Assembly: GCA_046598935.1 (NCBI GenBank)
Contig: JBKJHW010000139.1
Coordinates: 1-21,602 of the forward strand
Direction: 5' to 3'
DNA from: SCUN01 sp046598935
GTDB taxonomy: Bacteria; Acidobacteriota; Vicinamibacteria; Vicinamibacterales; SCN-69-37
Length of the DNA: 21,602 bases
Position numbers and translations under genes: made by a program. Under the pieces are notes generated by a model. It was not told the origin of the DNA. It was given only the letters and a program-made list of their open reading frames with translations, and made no database searches. This document shows, one piece after another, positions 14,336 through 21,602 of this stretch (its first letter is position 1; the number at the start of each line of letters is the position of its first letter).

Positions 14336-15049
14336 ATGAAACGCGTCCTCATCTTGTTCGTTCTGTTGCTGTTCGCCGCCATCACGACGCCGGCGTCCCA
14401 GCGGTATCCCGCGCCGGAAGGCATGCAGACCATTCACGTCGCGATGCTGTATCGCGGGCCGGCGGCGACGAAGGAATCGACACCCGAGACGCAGAAGATT
14501 CAGCAAGCGCATCTGGCGCACATCACCAGGCTGGCCAAGGAAGGGCACGCGCTCATCGCGGGGCCCGTGGGCGGCGACGGCGATCTGCGCGGCCTGATTT
14601 TTCTCAAGGCGGCGAACGCCGCGGCGGCGCAGGCGCTCGCGGTCGAGGATCCGGCCGTGAAAGCGGGACGCCTGCGGATCGAGATCGTCACCTTCATGAC
14701 GCCGTCCAACTGGTTCTCGTTCGGTCCGGTCACAGACGATCTGCCGATGCGGCAATTTGTCTTCGCGTTCTTCAACGTTGGGCCGAAGCCTATCGGCACG
14801 CCGGAGTCCAACGCGACGATCATGGATGACCATCTTGCGCATCTCTGGTCAATGCGCCAGGCGGGCACGATGGTCGCCGGCGGGCCGGCCGTTGGCTCCG
14901 CCACCCGCGCCGGCGTCGTCATTCTGGCGATCGACTCGGTTGACAAGGCAAACGTGCTGCTGCAGGAAGATCCGACTGTGAAAGCGGGACGCACGGCCGT
15001 TGAGCTGTTCCCGTGGTACGCCGCAGACGGCATCATGAAAGGGAAGTAA
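14336..15049 (+). CDS. Secreted protein with two YCII-like domains in tandem
   Basis: A protein of 237 residues with a signal peptide (MKRVLILFVLLLFAAITTPA). Two copies of a YCII-like (ferredoxin-like) domain follow, about residues 31-121 and 139-229. They align well: HLAHITRLAKEGHALIAGPV against HLAHLWSMRQAGTMVAGGPA, then EDPAVKAGRLRIEIVTF against EDPTVKAGRTAVELFPW. The conserved His (H59 and H166) and Asp (D105 and D212) of YCII proteins, thought to be active-site residues, are kept in both. Typical YCII proteins are single-domain and cytoplasmic, so export and duplication are unusual. Function is unknown. It lies between speA and the phosphodiesterase gene with gaps of 18 and 6 bases, so it is likely cotranscribed. 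Confidence 0.8.
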   Translation: MKRVLILFVLLLFAAITTPASQRYPAPEGMQTIHVAMLYRGPAATKESTPETQKIQQAHLAHITRLAKEGHALIAGPVGGDGDLRGLIFLKAANAAAAQALAVEDPAVKAGRLRIEIVTFMTPSNWFSFGPVTDDLPMRQFVFAFFNVGPKPIGTPESNATIMDDHLAHLWSMRQAGTMVAGGPAVGSATRAGVVILAIDSVDKANVLLQEDPTVKAGRTAVELFPWYAADGIMKGK

Positions 15050-15055
15050 GACCGG

Positions 15056-16297
15056 ATGAAACGGCGCGCGCTGCTGGTTCTCGCAATAGCGTTCGGTATT
15101 CTTGGCACCGTCCCGCCTCGACCTGTCCGCGCGGCGCAGCTTTCGCCGATCGTCATTCTCGTTTCACTTGATGGATGGCGCTGGGATTACATCGATCGCG
15201 CCGATGTGCCGAATCTCAAGGCGCTCGCCGCGAAGGGCGTCCGGTCGCAGGGGCTCATCCCATCGTTCCCTGCGGTGACATTTCCGAATCACTACACACT
15301 GGTGACGGGACTCTATCCGGATCATCACGGCATCATCGCGAACGCGATGTTCGATCGTTCGATCGGGCCAGACAAGTTCACGATGTCGTCCGACACCGCG
15401 AAAAATCCCGTGTGGTGGGGCGGCGAACCCGTCTGGCAAACCGTGATCCGCAACGGCGGCAAGAGCGCGGCGATGTTCTGGCCGGGCTCCGAAGCCGTCA
15501 AGCCTACTTATTGGAGGACGTTCGACGATGAGGTGTCGAACGAGGATCGTGTGACGCAGGTCCTTGATTGGCTGAAATTGCCCGAAGGCCAACGGCCCTC
15601 ATTCAACACGCTCTACTTCAGCGAGACGGATCACGCCGGCCACGAATCCGGGCCGGACTCGCCGGAACTTCTCCAGGCCGCGCGGCATGTCGATGAAGCG
15701 ATCGGCCAGCTCGTGCGAGGCGTCACTGCGCTCGGTCTCGCCGATCGCACGACGTTCGTCATCGTCTCGGATCACGGGATGGCGCCGCTCAGCACCGAAC
15801 GCATCATCTTTTTAGATGACTATCTTCAGCTCGATGAAATCGAAGTCGTCGGGTGGTCGCCCGTCGAGATCAATCCGCTGACGACGACGTCGGCTGAAAC
15901 GATCTATCAGAAGCTCCACAACAAACATCCGGCGCTGGCCGTGTTTCGCCGCGCCGATCTGCCGAAGTGGCTGAACTTCGGATCAAACAAACGCATCCCG
16001 GCCGTCGTCGGCATCGCGGAGCTCGGCTGGCTTATCACCACGCACAAGTCGGAAGAAAAGCGCATCGCCGAGGGCGGCAAGTTCAGAGGCGGCGCCCACG
16101 GCTACGACCCGCGTTACCGCGAGCTGCACGGCCTCTTCATCGCCGAAGGCCCGATGCTGCGCCGCGGCATCATCGTCCCCGAGTTCAAGAACATCCACGT
16201 TTACAACCTGCTCTGCCGGCTACTGAACATCCGCCCCGCGCCGAACGACGGGGACTTCTCCGAAGTCGCTGCGTTCTTTCAGGTGAGCAGCAGGTAA
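15056..16297 (+). CDS. Secreted ENPP-type nucleotide pyrophosphatase/phosphodiesterase (alkaline phosphatase superfamily)
   Basis: A 413-residue protein with a signal peptide ending near PVRAAQ. The metal and nucleophile residues of the ENPP group are present: D39 in VSLDGWRWDY, the nucleophile T75 in FPAVTFPNHYTLVTGLYPDH, D192 and H196 in SETDHAGHESGP, D239-H240 in VIVSDHGM, and the late His in GGAHGYDPRY. It should hydrolyse phosphodiester or pyrophosphate bonds of nucleotides or lipid head groups outside the cytoplasm with two zinc ions; the substrate is not readable from the sequence. The ATG lies 6 bases after the YCII stop, with only a weak ribosome-binding site. The C-terminus ends FFQVSSR. 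Confidence 0.92.
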   Translation: MKRRALLVLAIAFGILGTVPPRPVRAAQLSPIVILVSLDGWRWDYIDRADVPNLKALAAKGVRSQGLIPSFPAVTFPNHYTLVTGLYPDHHGIIANAMFDRSIGPDKFTMSSDTAKNPVWWGGEPVWQTVIRNGGKSAAMFWPGSEAVKPTYWRTFDDEVSNEDRVTQVLDWLKLPEGQRPSFNTLYFSETDHAGHESGPDSPELLQAARHVDEAIGQLVRGVTALGLADRTTFVIVSDHGMAPLSTERIIFLDDYLQLDEIEVVGWSPVEINPLTTTSAETIYQKLHNKHPALAVFRRADLPKWLNFGSNKRIPAVVGIAELGWLITTHKSEEKRIAEGGKFRGGAHGYDPRYRELHGLFIAEGPMLRRGIIVPEFKNIHVYNLLCRLLNIRPAPNDGDFSEVAAFFQVSSR

Positions 16298-16345
16298 AGA
16301 GGGACGTACCCCTTTTCCACAGGTTTCAACAGGTGGGGGACAGGT
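16280..16345. repeat. Five CAGGT direct repeats phased at about one helical turn; REP-like GGGAC sequences
   Basis: CAGGT starts at 16280, 16291, 16320, 16330 and 16341, giving spacings of 11, 29, 10 and 11 bases, close to multiples of 10.5. The last three are ACAGGT. The first two lie inside the end of the phosphodiesterase gene and the others in the gap before the regulator gene. The same gap contains GGGACGTACCCC (16301-16312) and GGGGGACAGGTCTCT (16335-16349), which look like short dispersed intergenic repeats. They could be a regulator-binding array or a repeat remnant. Confidence 0.4.
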
Positions 16346-16398
16346 CTCTCAGGGCTGGAGTGTGTCTTTCGTACAGTAGACTGGCCATCCAGGCACTG

Positions 16399-17916
16399 AT
16401 GGACGAGGAGTTCGATCTAGACGATCCTGAAACGGTGATGCGCGAGGCGCGCAGCCGGTTTATTGAAGCGTTTCCCGGCCGAGTTCGCTCGATCACGATG
16501 CTCCTCGATACGATGAGCTCGACGGCGCTGAGCGCGGCCGAAACCGGCGCTGTCGCATCGCAGGCGACCGCTCGCCGGATGACCCATCAAATGGCGGGCA
16601 TCGCCGGCACGCTCGGGTTTCCCGGGGTCAGCGAGAAAGCCTCCGATCTTGAGCAGCTCGTCATCGCCACGTCATCCGGCCAGACGGGTGTGCGGCCGGC
16701 AGATATCGCCCACGCGCTCGCAGAGCTCACAGAAAGTTTTTCGCGCGACATGCAGAGACCGGCGCCGGAGTGGGCCAAACCGCCCGAACGCGCCGCCGGT
16801 CCACGCGTACTCGTCGTCGAAGACGATGAAATGCAGCGCAAAGTTGTGTCGGCGTGGCTGCGAAGCGCCGGCTACCAGGTGTCCGCCACCGGCGACGGCG
16901 GCGAGGCGTTCACGAAGGCGCGCATCGAACGCCCCGCGCTCATCATTCTTGACGTCGACCTGCCGGGCACCGACGGTCACGCCGTCTGCCGCAAGCTCAA
17001 GGCGTCGCCCGATCTCGCGAACACACCTGTCGTCTTCATGACGACGCGCGCGACGCTGAACGATCGGTTGACGGGCGTTGCGCTCGGCGCCGACGACTAC
17101 CTGATCAAGCCCGTCGATCGGGAAGAGCTGATCCTGCGGCTCGCACTGCTGGTGAACGCGCGCGCGGTCGCCGCCGCCGAGCCCGTGAGCGGGCTGCTGA
17201 CCTACGAAGCGTTCGCGTTCGCCGCGCAGGAGTTGCTTCGTCGTGAAACGGTGTCGCTCGCGATCATCCGGTTGCCGCGCGGCCAGGAGTCCTCGGCCGC
17301 TGCGGCGATTTCGCGCGCCGCCGGGCGCGCGGACCTGGTCGCGATGTTCGACCCCAATCATGTGCTGTGGCTGCTGCCGGGCGGAGACGCTGTCGCAAAG
17401 TCCCGCGTCAACAGTGTCGTCACCGCGTCTCCGGGCATGGGCGGAGGGATCGCGTCGGGGGCGCCCGGCACTCGATCGCTCGAAGCGCTCATGGCGGAAG
17501 CCGATCAGCAGCTGAACAGCGCGCGATTCGACAACAATGCTCCCGCCGAGACGCCGCGCTCACTCCTCGTGCTGTTGGCCGACGACGATCCCGCCATCAT
17601 GCGAATCGTCGATGCCCAACTGAAGTCCGCCGGTTACCGCACGCAGATGGTGTTCGACGGTGAGGCGGCGGCGGCCGCCATTGCGGAGAAGGAGCCCGAC
17701 GTGGTGCTCCTCGACTTGATGATGCCCAAGCGCACCGGCTTCGACGTGCTCGCCGAGCTGGGCCAGCGGCAGAAGCGGCCGCGCGTGATTGTGCTGTCGG
17801 GGCGGGGGCGCGAGGAAGATGTGACGCGCGCATTCAGTCTTGGCGCTGACGACTACATGACGAAGCCGTTCAGCCCGCAGGAGTTGATGGCGCGGGTCGC
17901 GCGCCTGGTTCGATGA
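16399..17916 (+). CDS. Multi-domain phosphorelay regulator: Hpt - REC - degenerate GGDEF - REC
   Basis: A protein of 505 residues, cytoplasmic. Residues 10-120 form an Hpt-like helical bundle with the phospho-His H63 in THQMAGIAGTLGF. REC1 (136-252) has acidic pair D142-D143, phospho-Asp D185 in ILDVDLPGTDG, T215 and K237, all conserved. Residues 266-376 resemble a GGDEF domain (LTYEAFAFAAQELLRR at the start, LEALMAEADQQLNSAR at the end), but the GGDEF signature position reads FDPNHV (317-322), so it cannot be an active diguanylate cyclase. REC2 (388-505) has D395-D396, D439, S467 and K489. It may pass phosphate within itself or among the neighbouring kinase and receiver. The ATG at 16399 fits the start of the Hpt region. 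The stop overlaps the HEAT gene by ATGA. Confidence 0.85.
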   Translation: MDEEFDLDDPETVMREARSRFIEAFPGRVRSITMLLDTMSSTALSAAETGAVASQATARRMTHQMAGIAGTLGFPGVSEKASDLEQLVIATSSGQTGVRPADIAHALAELTESFSRDMQRPAPEWAKPPERAAGPRVLVVEDDEMQRKVVSAWLRSAGYQVSATGDGGEAFTKARIERPALIILDVDLPGTDGHAVCRKLKASPDLANTPVVFMTTRATLNDRLTGVALGADDYLIKPVDREELILRLALLVNARAVAAAEPVSGLLTYEAFAFAAQELLRRETVSLAIIRLPRGQESSAAAAISRAAGRADLVAMFDPNHVLWLLPGGDAVAKSRVNSVVTASPGMGGGIASGAPGTRSLEALMAEADQQLNSARFDNNAPAETPRSLLVLLADDDPAIMRIVDAQLKSAGYRTQMVFDGEAAAAAIAEKEPDVVLLDLMMPKRTGFDVLAELGQRQKRPRVIVLSGRGREEDVTRAFSLGADDYMTKPFSPQELMARVARLVR

Positions 17917-19004
17917 ACAAGATTCTCTGGATTGCCGATGTCTTCCGGCAGGTCCTCGTTCCGTTTCTCATTGGCGCGGCCGCGCTCTTCGCATTCCTGC
18001 TCGTCGGCCTCGTCGTTCAGCGCGCCGTTCGCTCGGCGATGGACCGCACGCGCCTCCTGCTCGAATCACGTTTTCAGCCGCTCGTTGAGCGCTGGCTTGG
18101 CGCGAGTCACACAACCACCGATCACGAACGCCTGATTCGATTCGGCCGGCGATCGCCCGTCCTTCTCGGACGGATGATCGTCGATCCGCTGCTCTCATTG
18201 TCGGGCCGGCCCGTGGAACTGGGGGCATCGCTCGCGCACGAAGCCGGCCTCGTCAAGCTGTGGAGGCGTGAGACGACCGACCGCCGCTGGTGGCGGCGCG
18301 CCGAAGCGACGCGATCGCTCGGCGTCCTCAGAGACACTGAGTCTTTTCCTGCTTTTGTGTCGGCGCTCGATGACTCTCACGAGGAAGTGCGGGCTTCCGC
18401 CGTGGAAGCGTTCGGGCGGCTCGGGGATCTCCGGGCCGTGCCGCAACTGCTTGCCCGGCTTCCCGACCAATCGCGGCACCAGCGCGTGCGCATCATCGAC
18501 GCGCTCCGAACGCTCGGCCGCGACGGCGCGCCGACGCTCATGGCATTCGTCCGAAACCGCCCGGAAGTGCTGCCGTTCGTCGCCGATCTCGTGCCGGCGA
18601 TTTGCGGCTCATCCGCGGCCGAAGAAGTCCTGACGTTCTCCGGGAACGACAACGCCGCGATCCGCGCGGCGACGTTCAACATTCTCGGCACGATCGGGTT
18701 GGACGACACGAGTTTTTACTACGCGCTTAAAGCCCTGAACGACAGCGACCCCGGGGTCCGCGCGATGGCTGCGCGCGCGCTTGGTCGGAGCGGCAGAGAC
18801 GATGCCGCAGCGTACCTTGGCGAACTGTTGCACGAGGCCGACTGGGCGGTGGCGGCCGAGAGCGCGCGGGCGCTGCTCGGTCTCGGCGCCGAAGGCGCGA
18901 AGTTCCTGACGGCAAGCGCGGCTGGCGACGGCCAGGCCGCCGCTCTCGCGAAACAGATGTTGTGGGAACAGCAGGCGCGCGGCGCGGCGGCGGGTCGGGC
19001 GTAG
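17913..19004 (+). CDS. Membrane-anchored HEAT-repeat protein
   Basis: A protein of 363 residues. One N-terminal transmembrane segment (about 14-36, VLVPFLIGAAALFAFLLVGL) is followed by a basic region and then paired helices typical of HEAT or PBS-lyase repeats from about residue 118 to 355: RRAEATRSLGVLRDTESFPA, VRASAVEAFGRLGDLRAVPQ, VRIIDALRTLGRDGAPTLMA, IRAATFNILGTIGLDDTSFY, VRAMAARALGRSGRDDAAAY. Such solenoids are protein-binding scaffolds and no catalytic site is expected. The ATG overlaps the upstream stop (ATGA, 17913-17916) and the glycan synthase starts 2 bases after its own stop. It may tether the regulator to the synthase at the inner membrane. Confidence 0.85.
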   Translation: MNKILWIADVFRQVLVPFLIGAAALFAFLLVGLVVQRAVRSAMDRTRLLLESRFQPLVERWLGASHTTTDHERLIRFGRRSPVLLGRMIVDPLLSLSGRPVELGASLAHEAGLVKLWRRETTDRRWWRRAEATRSLGVLRDTESFPAFVSALDDSHEEVRASAVEAFGRLGDLRAVPQLLARLPDQSRHQRVRIIDALRTLGRDGAPTLMAFVRNRPEVLPFVADLVPAICGSSAAEEVLTFSGNDNAAIRAATFNILGTIGLDDTSFYYALKALNDSDPGVRAMAARALGRSGRDDAAAYLGELLHEADWAVAAESARALLGLGAEGAKFLTASAAGDGQAAALAKQMLWEQQARGAAAGRA

Positions 19005-19006
19005 CC

Positions 19007-20419
19007 ATGTTGCGCTACTACGTCGTCCGCTTCCTGTCGGTCTTCGATCTGGCGGTGCTCGCGTACTTCATCGTGCTCAACACCCTGTACCTGGTGTTCT
19101 GCGTCATTGCTTTCGTGCGGTTGCGGCAGCATCGCCGCCGCTGGACGTCCAGGGAGTTGGGCGCTGTCATGCGCTCATCGGCGACACCGGGGATCTCCCT
19201 GATCGTGCCCGCGTACAACGAGGAGGCGACGATCTGCGAGAGCGTGCGGTCGCTTCTGCTGCTCAACTATCCGCTGTTCGAGATCGTGGTTGTCGCCGAC
19301 GGGCCGAAAGACAAAACGATGGAGACGCTGGCGGCGGGGTATGAAATGCAGCCGGCGCCGGCGAGTTACGCGCAGCCTATTCACTCGCAGCCGGTGAAGG
19401 TCGTCTACCGCTCGTTGCGTTACCCGGACCTCGTCGCCATCGACAAGATGAACGGCGGCAAGGCGGATGCGATCAATGCCGGCATCAACGCCGCTCGGCA
19501 TCCGCTCGTTTGCGTGATCGACGCGGATTCGTTGCTCGAGGAGCATGCGCTCACACGGGCCGTGCTGCCGTTTGTCGAAGATCCAGACACCATCGCCTCT
19601 GGCGGCATCGTGCGCATTGTCAACGGCTGCACAGTTGAAGCCGGCAAGGTCACCCACGTGCGGTTGCCGACAAACCCGTTGGCGATGTTCCAGGTCGTGG
19701 AGTACCTCCGGGCGTTTCTCGCCGGCCGCGTGGCGTTGTCGTCCATGAACGCGCTGCTCATTATTTCGGGCGCGTTCGGCATCTTCAAACGCGAGGCCGT
19801 CGTCTCGGCCGGCGGGTTCCGCGCCGACACCGTGGGAGAGGACATGGAAATTGTTACGCGGCTGCACAGGATTTACCGCGAAGCCGGCAAGCGGTATCGC
19901 GTGGTGTTTCAGCCGGATCCCGTCTGCTGGACCGAGGCGCCAGAGTCTCGGAAAATTCTGGGCAATCAGCGCAACCGATGGCAGCGAGGCACCATGCAGG
20001 TGCTCGGTTATCACCGGTGCATGATGGCCAATCCCAAATACGGCGTCGTCGGGCTGTTTGCGATGCCGTACTACCTGCTGTTTGAAGCGCTTGGCCCGAT
20101 CATCGAGTTCACAGGATTTGTCGTCACGATCCTGGCTGTGTCGCTCGGTCTTCTTGACGTCAGGTTTGCCGAACTGTTGTTCCTCGCGGCCATTGCATAT
20201 GGTGCGATTATTTCGGTCGGCGCGGTCGTGCTTGAGGAGTTGTCGTTTCGACGATATCCTCGCGCGACGGATCTACTGATTCTTGCGGCCGTCGGAGTGA
20301 TCGAGAATTTCGGATATCGTCAGCTGACCACGTACTGGAGAATGAAGGGCGTGATCGACTTCTTCAGAAAGAAGCAGAGCTGGGGCACGATGACTCGAAA
20401 AGGATTCGCCCAGAAATGA
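19007..20419 (+). CDS. Processive family-2 membrane glycosyltransferase (BcsA/PgaC-like)
   Basis: A protein of 470 residues. A hydrophobic N-terminal region (about 8-38) precedes a GT2 catalytic domain: SLIVPAYNEE (64-73), D98 in VVVADGP, D172-A-D174 in VIDADS, E278-D279 in GEDMEI (the probable base), and Q321-R-N-R324-W325, the QxxRW motif of processive synthases. Several membrane helices follow (about 345-384, 388-410 and 423-437). It should polymerise a sugar from a nucleotide donor and may push the chain through the membrane. The polymer is unknown. No c-di-GMP-binding PilZ domain is present, so control probably comes from neighbours. The ATG at 19007 lies 2 bases after the HEAT stop; the frame extends upstream only within that gene. 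Confidence 0.9.
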   Translation: MLRYYVVRFLSVFDLAVLAYFIVLNTLYLVFCVIAFVRLRQHRRRWTSRELGAVMRSSATPGISLIVPAYNEEATICESVRSLLLLNYPLFEIVVVADGPKDKTMETLAAGYEMQPAPASYAQPIHSQPVKVVYRSLRYPDLVAIDKMNGGKADAINAGINAARHPLVCVIDADSLLEEHALTRAVLPFVEDPDTIASGGIVRIVNGCTVEAGKVTHVRLPTNPLAMFQVVEYLRAFLAGRVALSSMNALLIISGAFGIFKREAVVSAGGFRADTVGEDMEIVTRLHRIYREAGKRYRVVFQPDPVCWTEAPESRKILGNQRNRWQRGTMQVLGYHRCMMANPKYGVVGLFAMPYYLLFEALGPIIEFTGFVVTILAVSLGLLDVRFAELLFLAAIAYGAIISVGAVVLEELSFRRYPRATDLLILAAVGVIENFGYRQLTTYWRMKGVIDFFRKKQSWGTMTRKGFAQK

Positions 20420-20426
20420 GAAAGAC

Positions 20427-20795
20427 ATGAGCCTGAAGGCACTGCTGGCGGAGGACGACCCGGATATTCAGCTGGTGGCGCGGCTCTCGCTGAAGCGCGC
20501 CGGTTTTCAGGTCGTTCTCGCGAGCACCGGCACCGAAGCGCTGGCCAAGGTGGCCGCCGAGAAACCGGACGTCGCGCTGCTGGACTGGATGATGCCCGAG
20601 ATGGACGGCGTCGAAGTGTGCCGGCGTCTCAAAGCAGATCCCGAGACCGCGGCCATTCCGGTGATTTTTCTGACCGCGCGCAGCCAGGACGCCGAGTTAA
20701 GGACCGGGCTCAGCATGGGCGCGATCGGCTACATCACCAAGCCCTTTGACGCGCTCACGCTCGGTGATCGGGTCCGCGAGCTGCTGGGCCTCTAA
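20427..20795 (+). CDS. Stand-alone response-regulator receiver (REC) protein
   Basis: A protein of 122 residues consisting of one REC domain only. It has acidic residues in LAEDDPDIQ, the phospho-Asp in ALLDWMMPEMDG, the Thr switch in IFLTARS and the Lys in YITKPFD. With no output domain it must act by binding a partner or relaying phosphate, as CheY or DivK do. The ATG at 20427 is preceded by GAGAAAG 3 bases away. It follows the synthase by 7 bases and the kinase ATG begins directly after its stop. The likely partners are the kinase downstream and the Hpt domain of the first gene of the run. Confidence 0.92.
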   Translation: MSLKALLAEDDPDIQLVARLSLKRAGFQVVLASTGTEALAKVAAEKPDVALLDWMMPEMDGVEVCRRLKADPETAAIPVIFLTARSQDAELRTGLSMGAIGYITKPFDALTLGDRVRELLGL

Positions 20796-21602
20796 ATGCC
20801 TGACTCGATCAAACGACGCACCGTTTTCGGCGCCGCGTTGGCCGTGGTCCTGCTGGCGTCGATCGCCACGCTCGCTATTCGAAGCACGCTGAGGCTCGGC
20901 GAGTCCGACGAGTCGGTGGCGCACACCCACGACGTCATCCAGCTCATCGAGGACGCCCGTCTGGCGGTGTCGCGCACGGCGATCGCAGACTTTCGTCAGC
21001 GGCAGGACGGCGTCGTGCCGAGCGTCCAGGTCGAGCAGGATCGGCTCCGGCTGCGGGGCCTGCTCGAGTCGCTGAAATCGCGCACGGCCGACAACGCGAA
21101 TCAGCAGCGCCGGCTGTCGCAACTCAGTCTGTCGACGACGTTCGGGCAGACTGAAGCCTCCTTAGAGCTTCTGACCGAGATGCTCACCGAGGAGAACACG
21201 CTGCAGACGGCGCGCCTCGTAGCGCGCGATCGTGCGGCGCAGGCCTCGAGCCGCACCGTCGCGATCCTCGCGGTCGTCGGCGGCATGATCCTCGCCGGCG
21301 GATTCCTTTTGATCCATCTCCAAACACAAGCGCAGCTGCGGGCGGAGAAAGCCCGAGCGCTCTCGGAACGGTTCACGGCGACGATCATCGACAAGATGAT
21401 CGCGGGCCTGATCACGACGAATGATCGCGGAAAGATCGAGACCGTGAACCCGGCGGCAGTGGCGATCTTCGGGTACAAGCCCGAGGAGCTCATTGGGCAG
21501 TCGATCATTACGCTGATGGCGATGTCGGACGCAGAAGCGGCGGCCGCGCTGAAGACACTGCCGGGTCCCGCGCTGGGTCGCGTGACCGAGTGGGAAGCGC
21601 GG
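20796..21602 (+). CDS. Membrane sensor protein, CHASE3-like domain plus PAS, probable histidine kinase (partial)
   Basis: The first 269 residues are present and the frame is open to the window edge. A transmembrane helix (about 9-28, VFGAALAVVLLASIATLAI) leads to an extracytoplasmic helical domain (about 30-165) resembling CHASE3, with VAHTHDVIQLIEDARLAVSR near its start. A second helix is at about 168-188 (VAILAVVGGMILAGGFLLI), then a short coiled linker and a PAS domain from about 205: IIDKMIAGLITTNDRGKIET, VNPAAVAIFGYKPEELIGQS. The layout matches sensor histidine kinases, but the kinase core lies outside the window, so that part is inference. The ATG directly follows the REC stop with zero spacing, so the two are probably coupled partners. 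Confidence 0.8.
   Translation, partial: MPDSIKRRTVFGAALAVVLLASIATLAIRSTLRLGESDESVAHTHDVIQLIEDARLAVSRTAIADFRQRQDGVVPSVQVEQDRLRLRGLLESLKSRTADNANQQRRLSQLSLSTTFGQTEASLELLTEMLTEENTLQTARLVARDRAAQASSRTVAILAVVGGMILAGGFLLIHLQTQAQLRAEKARALSERFTATIIDKMIAGLITTNDRGKIETVNPAAVAIFGYKPEELIGQSIITLMAMSDAEAAAALKTLPGPALGRVTEWEAR

Noticed and set aside
16298..16318. Terminator after the phosphodiesterase gene (GGGACGTACCCC then TTTT)
   Set aside because: Only three stable G-C pairs with a 5-base loop can form, and the T run is short; too weak to call.
16350..16398. Promoter for the signalling operon around TACAGT at 16372-16377
   Set aside because: No -35 element is found at a suitable distance.
16399..17916. 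Active diguanylate cyclase assignment for the regulator
   Set aside because: The GGDEF signature residues are absent, so catalytic activity is not supported.

Overview
The window is GC-rich and densely coded, with no rRNA, tRNA or CRISPR array seen. Gene content and style point to a soil or sediment bacterium with an outer membrane, most likely Acidobacteriota (Vicinamibacteria-like). The evidence is an Omp85-type barrel flanked by LolA-like exported proteins, a biosynthetic arginine decarboxylase, many exported hydrolases, and short intergenic heptad repeats of the ATTGACC type. This assignment is inference; no marker gene is present.

Layout. (1) 1-475, minus: a VTT/DedA-like membrane protein whose reading frame is broken near its end and which runs off the left edge. 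(2) 481-600: a 30-bp inverted repeat made of ATTGACC heptads, followed by two tandem ATTAC-N10-GTAAT palindromes that end on the start codon of the next gene. (3) 599-2886, plus: a translationally coupled pair, an archaeal-type P-loop ATPase and a protein with a C-terminal DAC-like (DisA_N-like) nucleotide-sensor domain. (4) 2908-4595, minus: a DUF5655-like protein coupled to a secreted M20 metallopeptidase. (5) 4674-7368, plus: a Tat-exported lipoprotein flavin oxidoreductase and an esterase-fold protein that has lost its nucleophile serine. (6) 7349-9076, minus: a KefB/YbaL-like antiporter that overlaps the esterase tail to tail. (7) 9165-12267, plus: exported protein, one-POTRA Omp85-like barrel, LolA-like exported protein, probably an envelope module. 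(8) 12371-16297, plus: speA, a secreted tandem-YCII protein and a nucleotide pyrophosphatase/phosphodiesterase-type phosphatase. (9) 16399 to the right edge, plus: a tight five-gene run with an Hpt-REC-degenerate GGDEF-REC regulator, a membrane-anchored HEAT-repeat protein, a processive GT2 glycan synthase, a stand-alone REC protein and the start of a CHASE3-like/PAS sensor kinase.

The two most system-like loci are the ATPase/DAC-like pair behind its tandem operator-like palindromes, and the phosphorelay/HEAT/glycan-synthase run at the right end. In the second, signalling proteins surround a single polysaccharide synthase, which suggests post-translational control of a secreted or surface glycan. 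Three proteins look like pseudo-enzymes or pseudo-domains: the esterase with GIAAG in place of GxSxG, the GGDEF-like domain without its signature, and the DAC-like domain with an altered RHR motif.
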